Shown in pieces: positions 49,008 through 61,452 of a DNA stretch of 64,000 nt. The translations under genes were made by a program, and so were the position numbers. The notes below the pieces were generated by a model. That model had not been told where the DNA came from and did not search any database. It saw only the letters and a program-made list of their open reading frames with translations. Origin of the DNA: Zerene cesonia (Eukaryota; Arthropoda; Insecta; Lepidoptera; Pieridae); assembly GCF_012273895.1 (NCBI RefSeq), contig NC_052119.1, positions 3,472,001-3,536,000 of the forward strand. Direction: 5' to 3'. Within the stretch, counting starts at the first letter, position 1, and the number at the start of each line of letters is the position of its first letter.

Positions 49008-50790
49008 TTGGTACAAGTTAAAGATTATCTTAATGTTGCTACTTAAAATAATCAATATTTTATTTCGAAATTATATCTGTGTTAACTAAAGCTGGCATGT
49101 TCACAGTGTTCACAGTATTCACACTAATACAATTTCTCTATGTAGGATTTTTAACAAATGTGTTTAAATGAAAGGACATCTCTGATGATGATAAATAAGT
49201 CTAATAATTGACTAGCAACTAGCAAAAGTATGTTATATTTTTTAGCAAATAGTCAAAACAATAACTCTCTCTTTCATACTCATAAGTCTGTCTCCGCGCG
49301 ACAGAGACGGATTGACATTTGAGTTTTTTCACAGACTGTACACAATATGTATAGTGTTGAACGTGTCAGCTTTCGATACCAGACTTTATACTCAATGAAC
49401 TTGCCTATACGATATCCCTATACAATATCCTGATTAATTTTAAAAATAAATTATGACAAAAAAAAATGATACCTAAGCAAACTTCACTAAGAATCTTTTT
49501 TTAATTAATAAGGCTGGACTATCTAGTGATATTGCCCGATACCATATAGCTGTTTGGTAAAATTATTAAGGATAAGCATGCTTTCAAATAGGTTTTTTAA
49601 AGTCAGTATTATATGATTAATAATAGAAAGTATTATATTTGCAAATGTGTGCATCTATACAATAACCTTAATATTATTACGTGACTACATTTGAAAAAAC
49701 AAAAAATAATACATTCCGCATTGCATTTAAATATAATAGAATATTTGTAAGGCTGTGTAGAATTTTTACAGTATTATATGCAAAGGATTTTATGAGTGAT
49801 TTTAGAATTATTGTTTCGGTAGGATTAAGAATATACACATTATTGTATAGAAATAAAAATATTATGTATCTTTTTGTATTTTAATACTAGAGTATATTTA
49901 TGCTTTCATAGACATTTAAACATTTGCAGCTAAAATAATTGTACAATATATGTTGTGTAATAAATTAACAAGACATCATATAAATATTGTATTTTAAATT
50001 ACTATGAACTTTATTATGCCATATATACTTGACTTTCAATATGGTTAGGTTACTCTTTAAATGTGCCATTGTGTGTTAGTTAAATTTGATTCTTGGTTGT
50101 GTATTTTTTTTAATCTATGAATTAATTTTTCAATGTACTTACATGTTTATAGTTTTATTGATTCATTGTAAATATGGAATTCTGATTTGATATAATTGAA
50201 TGCTTACTACACATCACATGTAAATCTAAAACTCAGTTTTATTGTACTTATGTTGTGTTTAAATGTTAATTTTGTGTAATTTATGTTAATATATACAGCA
50301 TGTGAAGAAAAAGCAATCTTAGTGGCAGGCCTAAACATAGATAATGAGAACGACACAATTTCTTATGTATTTACATTAGAATCCTCCCATAAACATAGAA
50401 CTTACTTTTTCTTAATGTGTCCATGTGTAATCGACTTAATAGTAGTCGCTTTTGGCTGTTATTGTCCTAAGTATCACGTTGTATTGTAATTGTAGTGTAA
50501 AGCATGTAATTTAAATTAGAAATTTGATTGTCATGTGGGACACACCAACACCTTTCCTCACCATGTCATATGTGTGGTGAATGCACTTCGAAGATCTACA
50601 CTTATTCTATTCTTAACTGTCAGTACTTTCGCTAATAGTTGTTGTGATTGTATGAATATATGGAAAACATAAAAAATGGTTTTATTTATACTATATTAAT
50701 TAATTTTCTAATTCATTTCATTAAAGTCAAATGTATGTGTCAATGTATGAAATGTGAATAGGAGGAAAATAAAATATAATAATCATTTTG
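49008..50790 (+). other. Zyx 3' UTR (probable)
   Basis: AT-rich sequence without a gene runs up to the AATAAA at 50,768-50,773, where the opposing gene's 3' end begins. Short ORFs (49,681-49,884; 50,283-50,489) have no features. Earlier AATAAA-like hexamers exist, so the UTR could be shorter. Confidence 0.55.
50768..50773 (+). terminator. Candidate polyadenylation signal for Zyx
   Basis: AATAAA within 'aggaaaataaaatataataa'. It lies 29 bases from the opposing gene's own signal, so the two transcripts would end tail-to-tail or overlap slightly. Confidence 0.45.
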
Positions 50791-50801
50791 TCAATTAAAT
50801 T

Positions 50802-50807
50802 TTTATT
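50802..50807 (-). terminator. Candidate polyadenylation signal for nsl1 gene
   Basis: AATAAA on the minus strand ('cagaataaaaattt'), about 1.4 kb past the stop codon at 52,197. Confidence 0.5.
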
Positions 50808-52196
50808 CTGCATACTAAACATATACAACATTTTTCAAGCGTACATCTTCAATCCATTTAAATTCTTAACTAACTTAACATCTAACTAACAAGAAGACTT
50901 TGGCTTCTTTTCAAACGATTAATATAAGACATTAAAAATAACACTTCATCTTACTCGAAACTTTTTTAACAAATGCAAATATTGGCTGAAAAATTGTCCC
51001 TTATATTAAAGAAATAGAAATTAATAAAATGTAGTTTTAATATTTCGTTTTATCGAACGGAAATACAAATTGGATTTATGGTACATACACGTTTTTATTA
51101 ACTGTCCCTAAATCTTGTACTAAATATGTAACTATCACAAAGGAAAATGAAATTAAAAACTTATGTACATACTAAACGCGAGGTGAATCATATTTACAAA
51201 ATGTATTACATTGTTTTTACGGGACCTTTTTTAGGTTATTGAAGTAACTGAGCGTAAGTGTGAAATGAAAACTCTCTTAGAGATTCAAATTATTATAACC
51301 AGTCTATTAGTTGCCTCAAGTGCCCGATTACATATTTACATCGCTTTGCGTTTCGGGCGCTTACAACTTTTTATATTATATACCATCTAATAATTCTTAA
51401 TACTTTCTTTTACACTAAGGTTAGTTAGTAGGTCTGTTGGGGAAACACCGATTGAGTTATTATCAACTTAAGATATTATTTAAAAGCTGAAAGTGACACT
51501 GCGACTGTGTTAAACTATTATATTTGACTGATCATTTATCTACTTTTGCTCATAAAAAATATAAAAAAAGAAAATTAAATAATGTCCATACATAAGAGTT
51601 AAGAATAATTTTAATGTCTTGTAAGGAAAAGTGTACATCAATAATAATAACTCATCATCACTAGTAATTTTAAGTAATGTTTATTAGAGCTCACTGGAAA
51701 AATATCAAACCAAATGCAAATTTTTCACTAAAAGGCATCCCTTATCAATAATATTATGTTAAAATATACAAGTTTATTTACATCGGAATAAAGGAATGTA
51801 AGGGTATACCTTGTCTAACGGATTCAATAAATTTACATCAATTAAAAATTTACATAAGTTTACCTCTTACACCTTAACATTAAAGCTATGTTAAAACTTA
51901 AAACAAATTCAAAACATAAACAAATTTGGAAAAAAGCTTCATTTCGTTTTCTCATCATACCGTTGAGTGTAATAAACGTAAATGATAGGAAAGCTGAAAA
52001 GATTTATGTATCTGTTTAGATGGTACTAAAATCCCAAAAAATGGCATGTATAGATACACCATCCCATTATACCTTTTATTCCCTGTTGGAAACTAATAAA
52101 GTATCAAACTGTAATTTATATTATTAAATCTTACAACCAAACCCAAAACAAACTTCTGTATAAATTAAAAACTTAAACCTCGTATAATCACTAATA
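50808..52196 (-). other. nsl1 3' UTR (probable)
   Basis: AT-rich, with no coding frame or recognisable repeat. It is bounded by the stop codon at 52,197 and the minus-strand AATAAA at 50,802-50,807. Confidence 0.55.
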
Positions 52197-55100
52197 TTAT
52201 CTGAATGAACTCTTCCTGCGCTCAGTTTTCTCAACACTGGGATTCCATTCGCCATCATCAGGATCATCGCCTTCGAACACGAGCGGGGACATGGGCGATA
52301 GCGAACTTGACTCTTCTATTTCCTCTTCGATCCTCGGGGGCGAAGGCTCGGGACTACTCTGGTGGTAAGACTCCGGCATCATTGATAACATGTCTTGGTA
52401 CATATCGTCTGGTAGTGGAAACTTTCGAGGCGTGTAAGGTCTCTCGGTCTGTGAATGAAACAATCATATTGTATTTGATATATTTTGGTTTTCAAATATA
52501 TATGAAACACAAACTACACTACTTTACACTGTGACATGGTCAACACATCTGTATCAATTTGTAATGATATTAAAAATTACGACATAAAATTTTAGCATTT
52601 CATTATTAAATTACGATCACTAAGACTAGAGCTTATTACCTCATCATTAGAAGAGTTCGAATGTACAGATTGCGCTTGCGGTTGCGCCTGCTGCGATTGC
52701 ACGTGCGCCTGCGGCTGTGGAACTTGTGATCTCGATCTGGGTTGTTGTTGGTGCTGGTGTTGATGTGCGTTCTGTTGTTGACTCTGATGGTTAACATGTT
52801 GCGAAGTGTTCTGTTGGGATTGTTCCGTCTCCGTGTTAACTCGTCTCGACCGCTGTTTGCGTAAATATCTGTTCCTCTCGCTGGTCTCGGCGCGCATGTG
52901 TCGCTCCTCCACGGCCGGTTCGGATATGTCCTCCTCCTAGAATTTTATTTTATGAGCATCATAACGTGATTATGTAAAAATAAATCACCATTTACTTTGG
53001 TACCGTCATAAAGATTTCTTATAATTTGTAGACGGTTTATGAAGAAAATTTAAAAAATTGGAAACTGAAACTGTTGGTTGGCGATGACAATACTTATCAA
53101 AATCAAAACCACTTAATTCCTAGTACTAGCCTGTATAAATAATAATTAATTACCGTTTTAACGATTAATTTCAATGTCTAAATAAAAATCATACACTCAC
53201 ATCACTCTCATCCACCAAAGTGTGACTTGAATTTGAAATTCCATTATTCAGTTTTGGTGGAGGTATGTCCATAACACGCCATCTGTAATAAATTGCAATA
53301 CATTTAATAGTACAATTATTGTATTATACTTGCAGCATTTAACTGCAATTTAATAATATTTTAATAATTTATTAAAATTTATTTAAGAAAAAATGTCAAG
53401 CACTTTACATAGTACTGTAATAATTAACGTAATAGTAGTAAAGTTTTTTCTATTCTTTCAAAAAATTTCTCATTTATAAAAAGCATTTCAATGCTATAAA
53501 ACTAAAAATTAAAAGTAGTAAAGTAGTTAAAAGATACACATAATATGTATATGATGTACACATAAAATGTAGTTTATGGTTAATTTTTCAAAGTCATATT
53601 AAGATATGAAATTGATTTGTATGTTAAAATTTCTAATGTGTTCATAGAGAAAGGTACCAACTTTGGTGTTATAATTTCCTTATAAGTAAGTATTTCGGGT
53701 CTCGTGTTGGCTGCTATACTCTGCGGAATGACGATATTGTCGATGTCGTAGGACTGCCGGCGCCAGCCACGCGACTCCGTACTCGGTCTACCACGGCCCC
53801 TTTAATAGGAACAGAAATATACGTTTTAGAATTTATTTATAATATTACGGGTAATTTAAGCAGCACAAATGACGAAGGGTGGTAAGGACCTCGATTTTGA
53901 AAAATCAGGGGATCGAACGAGGCGAACAAGCAAACAAGCGTTATTGTTATTTTGTTTGTTAGATTTTAATCATTAAATAATTTTCTCAACTTATATTTCT
54001 TATATCAAAAACTTGCATGCCATTTCTTACCTCTCTTGTCCAGATGTAGAGGTGTCATCATCCCGATCACGCTCTTTAACTTTTCTGGATAATGGCGGTC
54101 GCCCACGTTTTAGTCCTGCAATTTAATAACGACCAAAATTAATTGACAAACTGGTTATGATAGCCTAAGGTAAATGATCTCACGGTAAATCTATAGATAT
54201 TAATCTGTATGCTATGCAACATTGTTTTATAGAGTACATTTATTCATCCTTTGAATTTATGGTGATGATAATAAGTCTACGCATCTTATTTAAAAGCTTT
54301 TTTTTTTTAAACAACAATATATATATATAGGAAATGTGAGGTGTACTTAGCTAGAAACATATCTGACAATTATACAATAGATATCATATAAGTGATGTAC
54401 ATATATACATTGGTCGGTGTTACCGTATAAATAAAAGCAAATTAAGCATAATATTTATGCATTGTATGCTCTCATCATGTCAAGGTGTGAGGAAGACGTG
54501 CAGACGAACTTTGAACTAAGACTGGATCACATTTATGAATGAGTATTTGCATGCACTCACGCGTGGGTTGCCGCTTGGCGGGGCGCGGCTCGGCGCTGGG
54601 CGGCGCGGGGCGCGCGGTGGCCGCGTGGTGCGCGCCGCGGTACGACTTGAAGCGCGCGCGGAACCACGAGCGGGACGTCAGCGCGCTCATGTGCACCGAC
54701 GCCGGTATATCTGGAATTGCGTATTTGTTCAGGCGTGTAGTATTCATTTTTTCTTTATTCTATTGGGCGAAGAGGCCTATGGTGCTATACAAATTGCAAT
54801 ATTATATTTCATTATGTAAATCTTTTGTTATAGTATTAGGAACTGGTAAATTTATAGTGAATGAAATTGATTATGACAGGAATATTTTAATAGCTAATCT
54901 TGTGGAGGTTGAACATGGAAGAAAATGCAATATATCATGATGAAAATGATCCTCAACCACTCCACACTACTGAATATCGAAAGAAAATTATAGTTGAAAA
55001 TGTAAGTGCCTGTCTTTATAATATTAATGCAGATATGTATCACGCAGACACCTAAACATATGTTAGCTTCCATTCATATGATATCCGCGACCTCAGACTT

Positions 55101-58100
55101 CTATGTAGTCAACTTCAAGCACCAGTCTCTCACCTTGTACGTCGCTAAGCACCGGGTGGTACGCCGGGTCGACGAGCGCGCGGCGCTGCGCCGGCGCGAG
55201 CGTGCAGAACGGCGGCGCCGGCTGCGTCGGCTCCGCGCGCCCCGTGCACACCGCGCACGACTCCACTGGATGCTGGCAACTGCACCTGTAACGTGCATGC
55301 GGCTGTGAAAACTACCCATCCTATAAACGACGCTCGGTTGACAAGGGATAACAAAAATCACCAACTACGTGTTTTAACTAAGATTTTTTAATATTGGTCA
55401 AGTTGTGTTTTATTTTTAATTTTTAGTTTTTATAGCATTTTTACAATTCTTTATAAACGAAAGAGTAGAAGAAATTCGATTACTGTGGCGGGATCACTAG
55501 TGGCCGAGAGGCTAGGCGTTGCTACGGTTTGGCAAAAAACGCGGGTTCGAATCCCGCCTCGTGATCTAATTCTTTCTATTCTTTCAAAATTTCTTAAGTT
55601 GTGTTTTGTTAAATCATAAGAAACTGAAGACTCAATCCTTTTGTTTACAATATGAGTTAAAATAGAGGTATGTAGAGATGCAAATGCTGCAAATTTAAAA
55701 CATAAATTAAATTAATCATAGCTAATAAAACACAAACAAAATCAATTAAGTATAATTATTGATCTGAACAAATGTTACACATAGTTTTTATGTGATTTTT
55801 ATGTCTTTATCTCAAATAATAACTTATTCATGGTTTGGTATAAAATATTAACAGGCTACTCACTTTATATCGGATGGCTTAGCCGCTTTACTAGTTGCAA
55901 GATGTAAATTGTGCATTTGTAGAAGTTTCCGCTTCTTAAATGTGTCCCTTCGCAAGGGTCGCACTCGAGCACAGGTGCAAGGCAAGTCATCGTCATCGCC
56001 GGGCAAGCTCCCTTCATAGCCCACTGGTTCACCTTCAAATTCTATGCGACCCTTAGCTTCACGTACCTGTAATGAAACAAATCTAATTTGAATATGTTAC
56101 ACTTTAATATGTTTTTTTACATATTTACCTTAAATCAACATTAAAAAATCCAATGGATAAATGTTTAGAATATGGATAACAATTCAAGGCTATGTCTCTT
56201 TTATAGACTTTCATAAACATATTAGTCTTTTATACCAAGTCTAATTAATTATATAGCAACAATATTCATATCATATAATGTAATTTTTCTCTTGGTTTAA
56301 ATATAAATGCAATATACCATACATTGCCAGCAAACATAGAATTAAAAAGAAAGTGAAAAAATCAATTTCAGGTATTCTTTAAATCCTAATATAAGGAAAA
56401 AAAATATAACGTAATGTATACCGTCGATCGTCATGAATCATGCACATAGGTCAAGGACACAATATTTATGGGGATAAACTACAAAGAGTTGTTTCAACAG
56501 TATAGCAACAATATCAACCAACTTAAAACATCTATTGTTATCATTTGAAATTATATTGATGAACATATGTACACTAATTTATCCTGTTAATGTATAATGC
56601 TCTGAAAACTAAAACTATAATACGAGGGTGGATTGAAAAGTTCGCGGCCTCAACAAGAAAACAAAATAAATTACACACAATAATGTTTTTATTTCTCAAC
56701 ATAATCTCCCTCTAACTCGATGCATTTCTTCCATCTGGTTTGTAAAGCTTCTATTAGTCCAAGAAAATGGGTAGGGTAATTGCGAATTTGAGATTAAAAC
56801 TTGAATTGTTGATATAATTTACTTTGAGGAATCTAAAAACGAACTGTGCAAGTTTTTTTTAAATTCACCCCCGAGAAGGGGGAAAAAAAATAAAAAAAGT
56901 CGTTTTTTTTAAATTTTGTCGAAACCGTAAATGTTAGAAAAAAAAAGTTTTAAATAAAATTTGTAGAGCGTAAAATTTTACACAAAAATGTTTCTATGAC
57001 TTTTTTTCCTAAAATTGAAATTAACTGAGATAGGGTAGTTAGAAGCTAGGGGATGATACCTATACCAGTTTTAAAATATGATTCCTCAAGGTCCTCAAAA
57101 TACTGACTAACATAATATATAAATAACCCCTGCAATCATTCTATTATAACTGGCAGTGGACTAAAATCAGGGTTAATGCCCAACCCAAATATACAGCAAT
57201 TTTACGATGTGATAAGATTAAATTAAACAACATAATATGATTCATAATTATAACGAAGAGTGTCCAACAAACAATAATAAAATGACAGTGTAAGTTCATT
57301 GCTTAATTTAGTGAAAAAATTCAAGTAACTAATATAGGCAATATGGTCCCAAATATTTAATTAATGATATTTACTCTGCTTTATTAGAATTATATATGAT
57401 ATAAATTCATCAATTTATTTTCAAACAAATATTCAATGCTTAATGCAGTCCGCTTTAAATTCATACTATATAGAAAAACTGATGGGTATTTATTATATAG
57501 GCTTGATATAAAAAGCTATACATAAGTTTTGTATGCCATAACAATGACCTTGACTTGAATTATGTTATTGATGATACTGTTTCATGTAACAACTTGTTCA
57601 AATTGTCAGATATCATAATTATAATGGCTGTATCACTTAATGTGTTTATTCACTCAACTGCACAAATAAAGAGTAAAAATACACATAATATGAATATGGA
57701 AATAATGGTCTGATGAGAAAAAATGAAAAAAATTATAATATTACCAAGAGTTACACAATACGATGTAACTAAAATATTTTTTACATATATTTATAAATAC
57801 TCTATAACAATATGATAAATCCTTATTTTCACCCAAGCTGTTATGTAGAATTGGATGTGTACAGTATCATCAACCGACTTAAAAAGAGATAAGGATGTCA
57901 ATTGTATTGTATTTTTTTTACGCTTTATTACCTACAACTTTTTATGGGGTCCCATTGGAACTTGGTCTAGTTTTGACAATTTGAACATGTTTTTATTGTT
58001 TGTATATTTGTTAAAAAGAATTTTATTAGCATTTAAATAACTGACTGGAATCTATATAGTTTTATTTTAACATTTAAACCATTATTCTTTTGTTCCAATT

Positions 58101-61100
58101 GTTTAATATTTGCAAAATACATTATGAGACTACCCACCTGCTTATGCAGATCATTATGCTGACGTATCTTGTACTCCAACTCTTGAACTTGTGCTTGCAA
58201 CCAACACCATCGAGAAGCAATTGATGCACGCTTTCTTTGCCAGGACCACAGTGCTCGTTTCTCACTGAAAATTTAAGTCAATATTAATAATGCCTACACA
58301 TATAATAAAACAGTAACAAGTTAACAACAAATAGGGTACATTGTATTTGGTAAATAGATTAAGGGGACTTCCCATCCATGCATGATAAACAATGGTAAAA
58401 ACATTATTTTTTAAATAGTCTATGAGATCCACAAAACAAAGTTGTGGGTTTTATTATAAAAATCCAACACATTGTGTTAATCCAGGAGGTATTACATTAA
58501 GAGCTCCATATTTAAAATAAGCCTTAATAAGTAAAAAAAACTATGTTCTGAGGCACTTACTGTATTCTGATAAGGACTCAATGATAAAAGTTTTTATAAT
58601 CTAACAAATTCATGGAACTAGAACCAAGTATGTACTCTCTCAAGCTCAGGTAAATGCAAATTTAAGGCAAGGTATATTACCTTGTGATACAAATTCGAAT
58701 TACAAACTTCGCAAACTTAGGCTTTGTACTAGTCTTACAAAAAAAGACACATAGGAATATAACAGTTTTAGTAGTTATCAGTATATGAAGAGATGCTCAG
58801 TAGTTTAAGACATTTTCTAAAAATGAATCTTAGCAAGATTTATTAATCAGCCCCAAATACAAAATTAGACGAAAATCATTAGTCTTTTCCAGAATTCAGA
58901 TTACAAACAAATATACAAGAATAGTTTGTAAAGGTATTTATTGGTGACATAATTACTTTTATCAAATTCATATTAAATTAATCTAAATTAAGACCTTTTC
59001 TTATTCTGTCCTCATTATTTTTCAATCAATGAAAATATTGAATCCCTACTGATATTATAAATGTGAACGTAACTGTCTGTTTCTACTTCAAACTTAAACC
59101 ACTGAACTGATTTGGTACAATTATTGAGATTGAAGCTTGTGATGTGACATAGGATAATTTTTATGCCAGAAATGTCATGGAAGAAAGGTAACTGTTCTGA
59201 TAAAATCCCAGGACTGTTTCTCTTTAATATATATATTAGTTTTAAGTTGTGAATGAACATTAATAAACTGTGTTTTGGTATAAATNNNNNNNNNNNNNNN
59301 NNNNNNNNNNNNNNNNNNNNNNNNNNNNNNNNNNNNNNNNNNNNNNNNNNNNNNNNNNNNNNNNNNNNNNNNNNNNNNNNNNNNNNNNNNNNNNNNNNNN
59401 NNNNNNNNNNNNNNNNNNNNNNNNNNNNNNNNNNNNNNNNNNNNNNNNNNNNNNNNNNNNNNNNNNNNNNNNNNNNNNNNNNNNNNNNNNNNNNNNNNNN
59501 NNNNNNNNNNNNNNNNNNNNNNNNNNNNNNNNNNNNNNNNNNNNNNNNNNNNNNNNNNNNNNNNNNNNNNNNNNNNNNNNNNNNNNNNNNNNNNNNNNNN
59601 NNNNNNNNNNNNNNNNNNNNNNNNNNNNNNNNNNNNNNNNNNNNNNNNNNNNNNNNNNNNNNNNNNNNNNNNNNNNNNNNNNNNNNNNNNNNNNNNNNNN
59701 NNNNNNNNNNNNNNNNNNNNNNNNNNNNNNNNNNNNNNNNNNNNNNNNNNNNNNNNNNNNNNNNNNNNNNNNNNNNNNNNNNNNNNNNNNNNNNNNNNNN
59801 NNNNNNNNNNNNNNNNNNNNNNNNNNNNNNNNNNNNNNNNNNNNNNNNNNNNNNNNNNNNNNNNNNNNNNNNNNNNNNNNNNNNNNNNNNNNNNNNNNNN
59901 NNNNNNNNNNNNNNNNNNNNNNNNNNNNNNNNNNNNNNNNNNNNNNNNNNNNNNNNNNNNNNNNNNNNNNNNNNNNNNNNNNNNNNNNNNNNNNNNNNNN
60001 NNNNNNNNNNNNNNNNNNNNNNNNNNNNNNNNNNNNNNNNNNNNNNNNNNNNNNNNNNNNNNNNNNNNNNNNNNNNNNNNNNNNNNNNNNNNNNNNNNNN
60101 NNNNNNNNNNNNNNNNNNNNNNNNNNNNNNNNNNNNNNNNNNNNNNNNNNNNNNNNNNNNNNNNNNNNNNNNNNNNNNNNNNNNNNNNNNNNNNNNNNNN
60201 NNNNNNNNNNNNNNNNNNNNNNNNNNNNNNNNNNNNNNNNNNNNNNNNNNNNNNNNNNNNNNNNNNNNNNNNNNNNNNNNNNNNNATGCAGTACTAAAAT
60301 TAGGACAATTTCCATTTAATAAACTTTGACCTATAGTAATCATTTCAATATAATACAATTAAATTAAATTCATGGAAATAACTACTCACATGGGCATATG
60401 TTGTTGGTGCTGATTGTTGTATGATAATGCTTCATCATTACTCTCAGCACCTGACGATGAGTCTGTAGCATCAGAATCTAATTGATGTTTAACAACTGAT
60501 AAATGTGAACGCAGAGCTCCTGCTGTATCTTCAAGGCCAGTAAGGGTTCCTGATGGTATACCCAGTGAAGCTGACCTTGTGACATCACCTTTAGATGTTC
60601 CAGGATTATAATATTTTGGCCCTACAACAGTTCTGGATGCTGCACTTGCTTGTAACGCTGATGTAGTCTCTATTCTTTTTAAAAATGCCTTTAGTCCCAT
60701 TGGCCTTCCTCCCCCATCTTTTCTGGCACCACGTGTACACCTTTCAAATGTTTGAGTAGCTTCTTCGGCTATTCTTTTTCCCAGCGATCTTGCCTGCAAT
60801 ATTCTTAATCTCCTCAACAAAAATGCACATCTGCGCTCTAACCGTGCCTGCAATAGCCTTATTTTATCTTCGGCCGCATCACCCTCAGAATCGGCAGTCT
60901 CTGTTAAATCAAAGCCTGACAAGGGAAATATAGCTTCTGGATCACCTGTAGATAAAGCATCACCTCCACTTTCTAGAGTTTTGATCGCTTGGAGTAAATC
61001 AGCTTGTACAATATCACTGCTGCCTAGATCAACTAGGATCTGCTCCATTTCTTGCGAATCTTTCGCCAAACTAGGCTGGTTCTGGAGTCCCATATCGTCG

Positions 61101-61225
61101 TCCTCCATGTGTGTCGAAAGATTGTTGACGGACACAAGGGCCCGTCTTCGGTGGGCTAGTTTCTCGGTCTCGTCGACCACGTCGTAATGAGTCGCTTGTG
61201 GTGCCACAGTGAGCGCCGGGGCCAT
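52197..61225 (-). CDS. nsl1: NSL complex subunit 1 (KANSL1/nsl1), PEHE domain
   Basis: Ten minus-strand exons with matching phases give 773 residues: 60,390-61,225, 58,138-58,264, 55,864-56,066, 55,134-55,285, 54,561-54,710, 54,031-54,115, 53,662-53,799, 53,201-53,282, 52,640-52,936 and 52,197-52,448. KANSL1 scaffolds the nuclear NSL complex and docks the MOF/KAT8 acetyltransferase that acetylates H4K16 at housekeeping promoters. Evidence: an N-terminal helical, Arg-rich segment (about 118-165); WSWQRKRASIASRWCWLQAQ and LEYKIRQHNDLHKQ (exon 2); Cys motifs CTCARVRPL and CSCQHP...CAVC; and the PEHE-type domain from SYDIDNIVIP (about 536) through YKEIITPKWR to ERHMRAE (about 605). The tail matches the family's ERPYTPRKFPLPDD. 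A Gln/His-rich run (about 639-680) is low complexity. MSL1 also has a PEHE domain, but SYDIDNIVIP and the exon 2 block point to KANSL1. Exon 5 is very GC-rich. The first intron contains an assembly gap. Confidence 0.93.
55494..55565 (+). tRNA. tRNA-like sequence (tRNA pseudogene or SINE head)
   Basis: The sequence folds as a type I tRNA: a 7-bp acceptor stem with one mismatch (TCACTAG/CTCGTGA), box A TGGCCGAGAGG, a 3-bp D stem, a 5-bp anticodon stem (one G-T pair), a 5-nt variable loop, a perfect GCGGG/CCCGC T stem and a perfect box B GGTTCGAATCC. The anticodon loop ACGGTTT has C instead of the invariant U at position 33, and the anticodon would read GGT. I therefore doubt it is a working tRNA; a pseudogene or tRNA-derived element is likelier. 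It lies in nsl1 intron 3, on the opposite strand, between imperfect 18-bp inverted flanks. Confidence 0.5.
56621..56788 (-). mobile_element. 3' end fragment of a mariner transposon
   Basis: A mariner-type inverted terminus (TACGAGGGTGGATTGAAAAG, next to a TA) is followed on the minus strand by the last about 30 codons of a mariner transposase. They read YPTHFLGLIEAL and RWKKCIELEGDYVEK before a TAA at 56,689-56,691. The rest of the transposase, including the catalytic D,D34D residues, is missing, and no second terminus is present. It is a dead fragment in nsl1 intron 2. Confidence 0.85.
56800..57065 (+). repeat. Candidate dispersed AT-rich repeat
   Basis: The stretch has homopolymer A and T runs, 'caagttttttttaaattcac', 'ccccgagaagggggaaaa', 'tttgtcgaaaccgtaaatgt' and 'aaaatgtttctatgactttt'. 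The style is that of a decayed interspersed element, but no second copy exists in this window, so this is a guess. Confidence 0.3.
59030..59245 (+). repeat. RTE-like repeat family E
   Basis: 'ccctactgatattataaatg', 'taaaccactgaactgatttg', 'gtgacataggataatttt' and 'gccagaaatgtcatggaaga' follow the common lepidopteran RTE-type tail, and the copy at 33,370-33,550 is related. It ends 40 bases before the assembly gap. Confidence 0.55.
59286..60285. other. Assembly gap (1,000 N)
   Basis: There are exactly 1,000 N, a placeholder length, so the true size is unknown. It lies in nsl1 intron 1. The phases of the flanking exons match (2 + 1 nt), so no coding exon has to be missing. Open frames across it are artefacts. 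Confidence 0.98.
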
Positions 61226-61452
61226 GACACAAGCGCCGCCCGCCGCGGACGCCGGCGCTGAACGCGTCAGGGCGGGCTCCCTTTTTCTATCATTCCGACC
61301 TTATGTAACGCCCTTTTACACTACCGTTTACTAAATTAACACCATAAAACACTTCACTACACTTTTCACTATAGTCATTCTTCGTATATGATTCCCGCCG
61401 GCTTCCAAAAGCCGTATTGCGGGACTTCGTTTGATTGTGTTCCGCGCGCTTC
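61226..61452 (-). other. nsl1 5' UTR
   Basis: GC-rich sequence next to the start codon (61,225-61,290) continues to an acceptor-like 'cattgtttttcag' whose AG ends at 61,453. The coding exon therefore probably starts at 61,452, with at least one 5' non-coding exon further right. It contains a 15-codon upstream ORF (MTIVKSVVKCFMVLI). Confidence 0.5.

Larger units (their letters stand above)
56067..58137 (-). other. nsl1 second intron
   Basis: This 2.1-kb intron holds a mariner fragment (56,621-56,788), an AT-rich repeat-like stretch (56,800-57,065) and otherwise nothing I recognise. Confidence 0.6.

Noticed and set aside
54535..54940. Overlapping plus-strand ORFs of 94 and 133 codons
   Set aside because: They are produced by the GC-rich nsl1 exon 5 read backwards; the real frame is on the minus strand with matching splice phases.
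55006..55308. 100-codon plus-strand Arg-rich ORF
   Set aside because: Antisense shadow of GC-rich nsl1 exon 4.
59015..60358. Long open frames on both strands (about 350-450 codons)
   Set aside because: They consist almost wholly of N from the assembly gap.
52197..61225. MSL1 as the identity of the PEHE gene
   Set aside because: SYDIDNIVIP and the exon 2 tryptophan/coiled-coil block are features of KANSL1, not MSL1.
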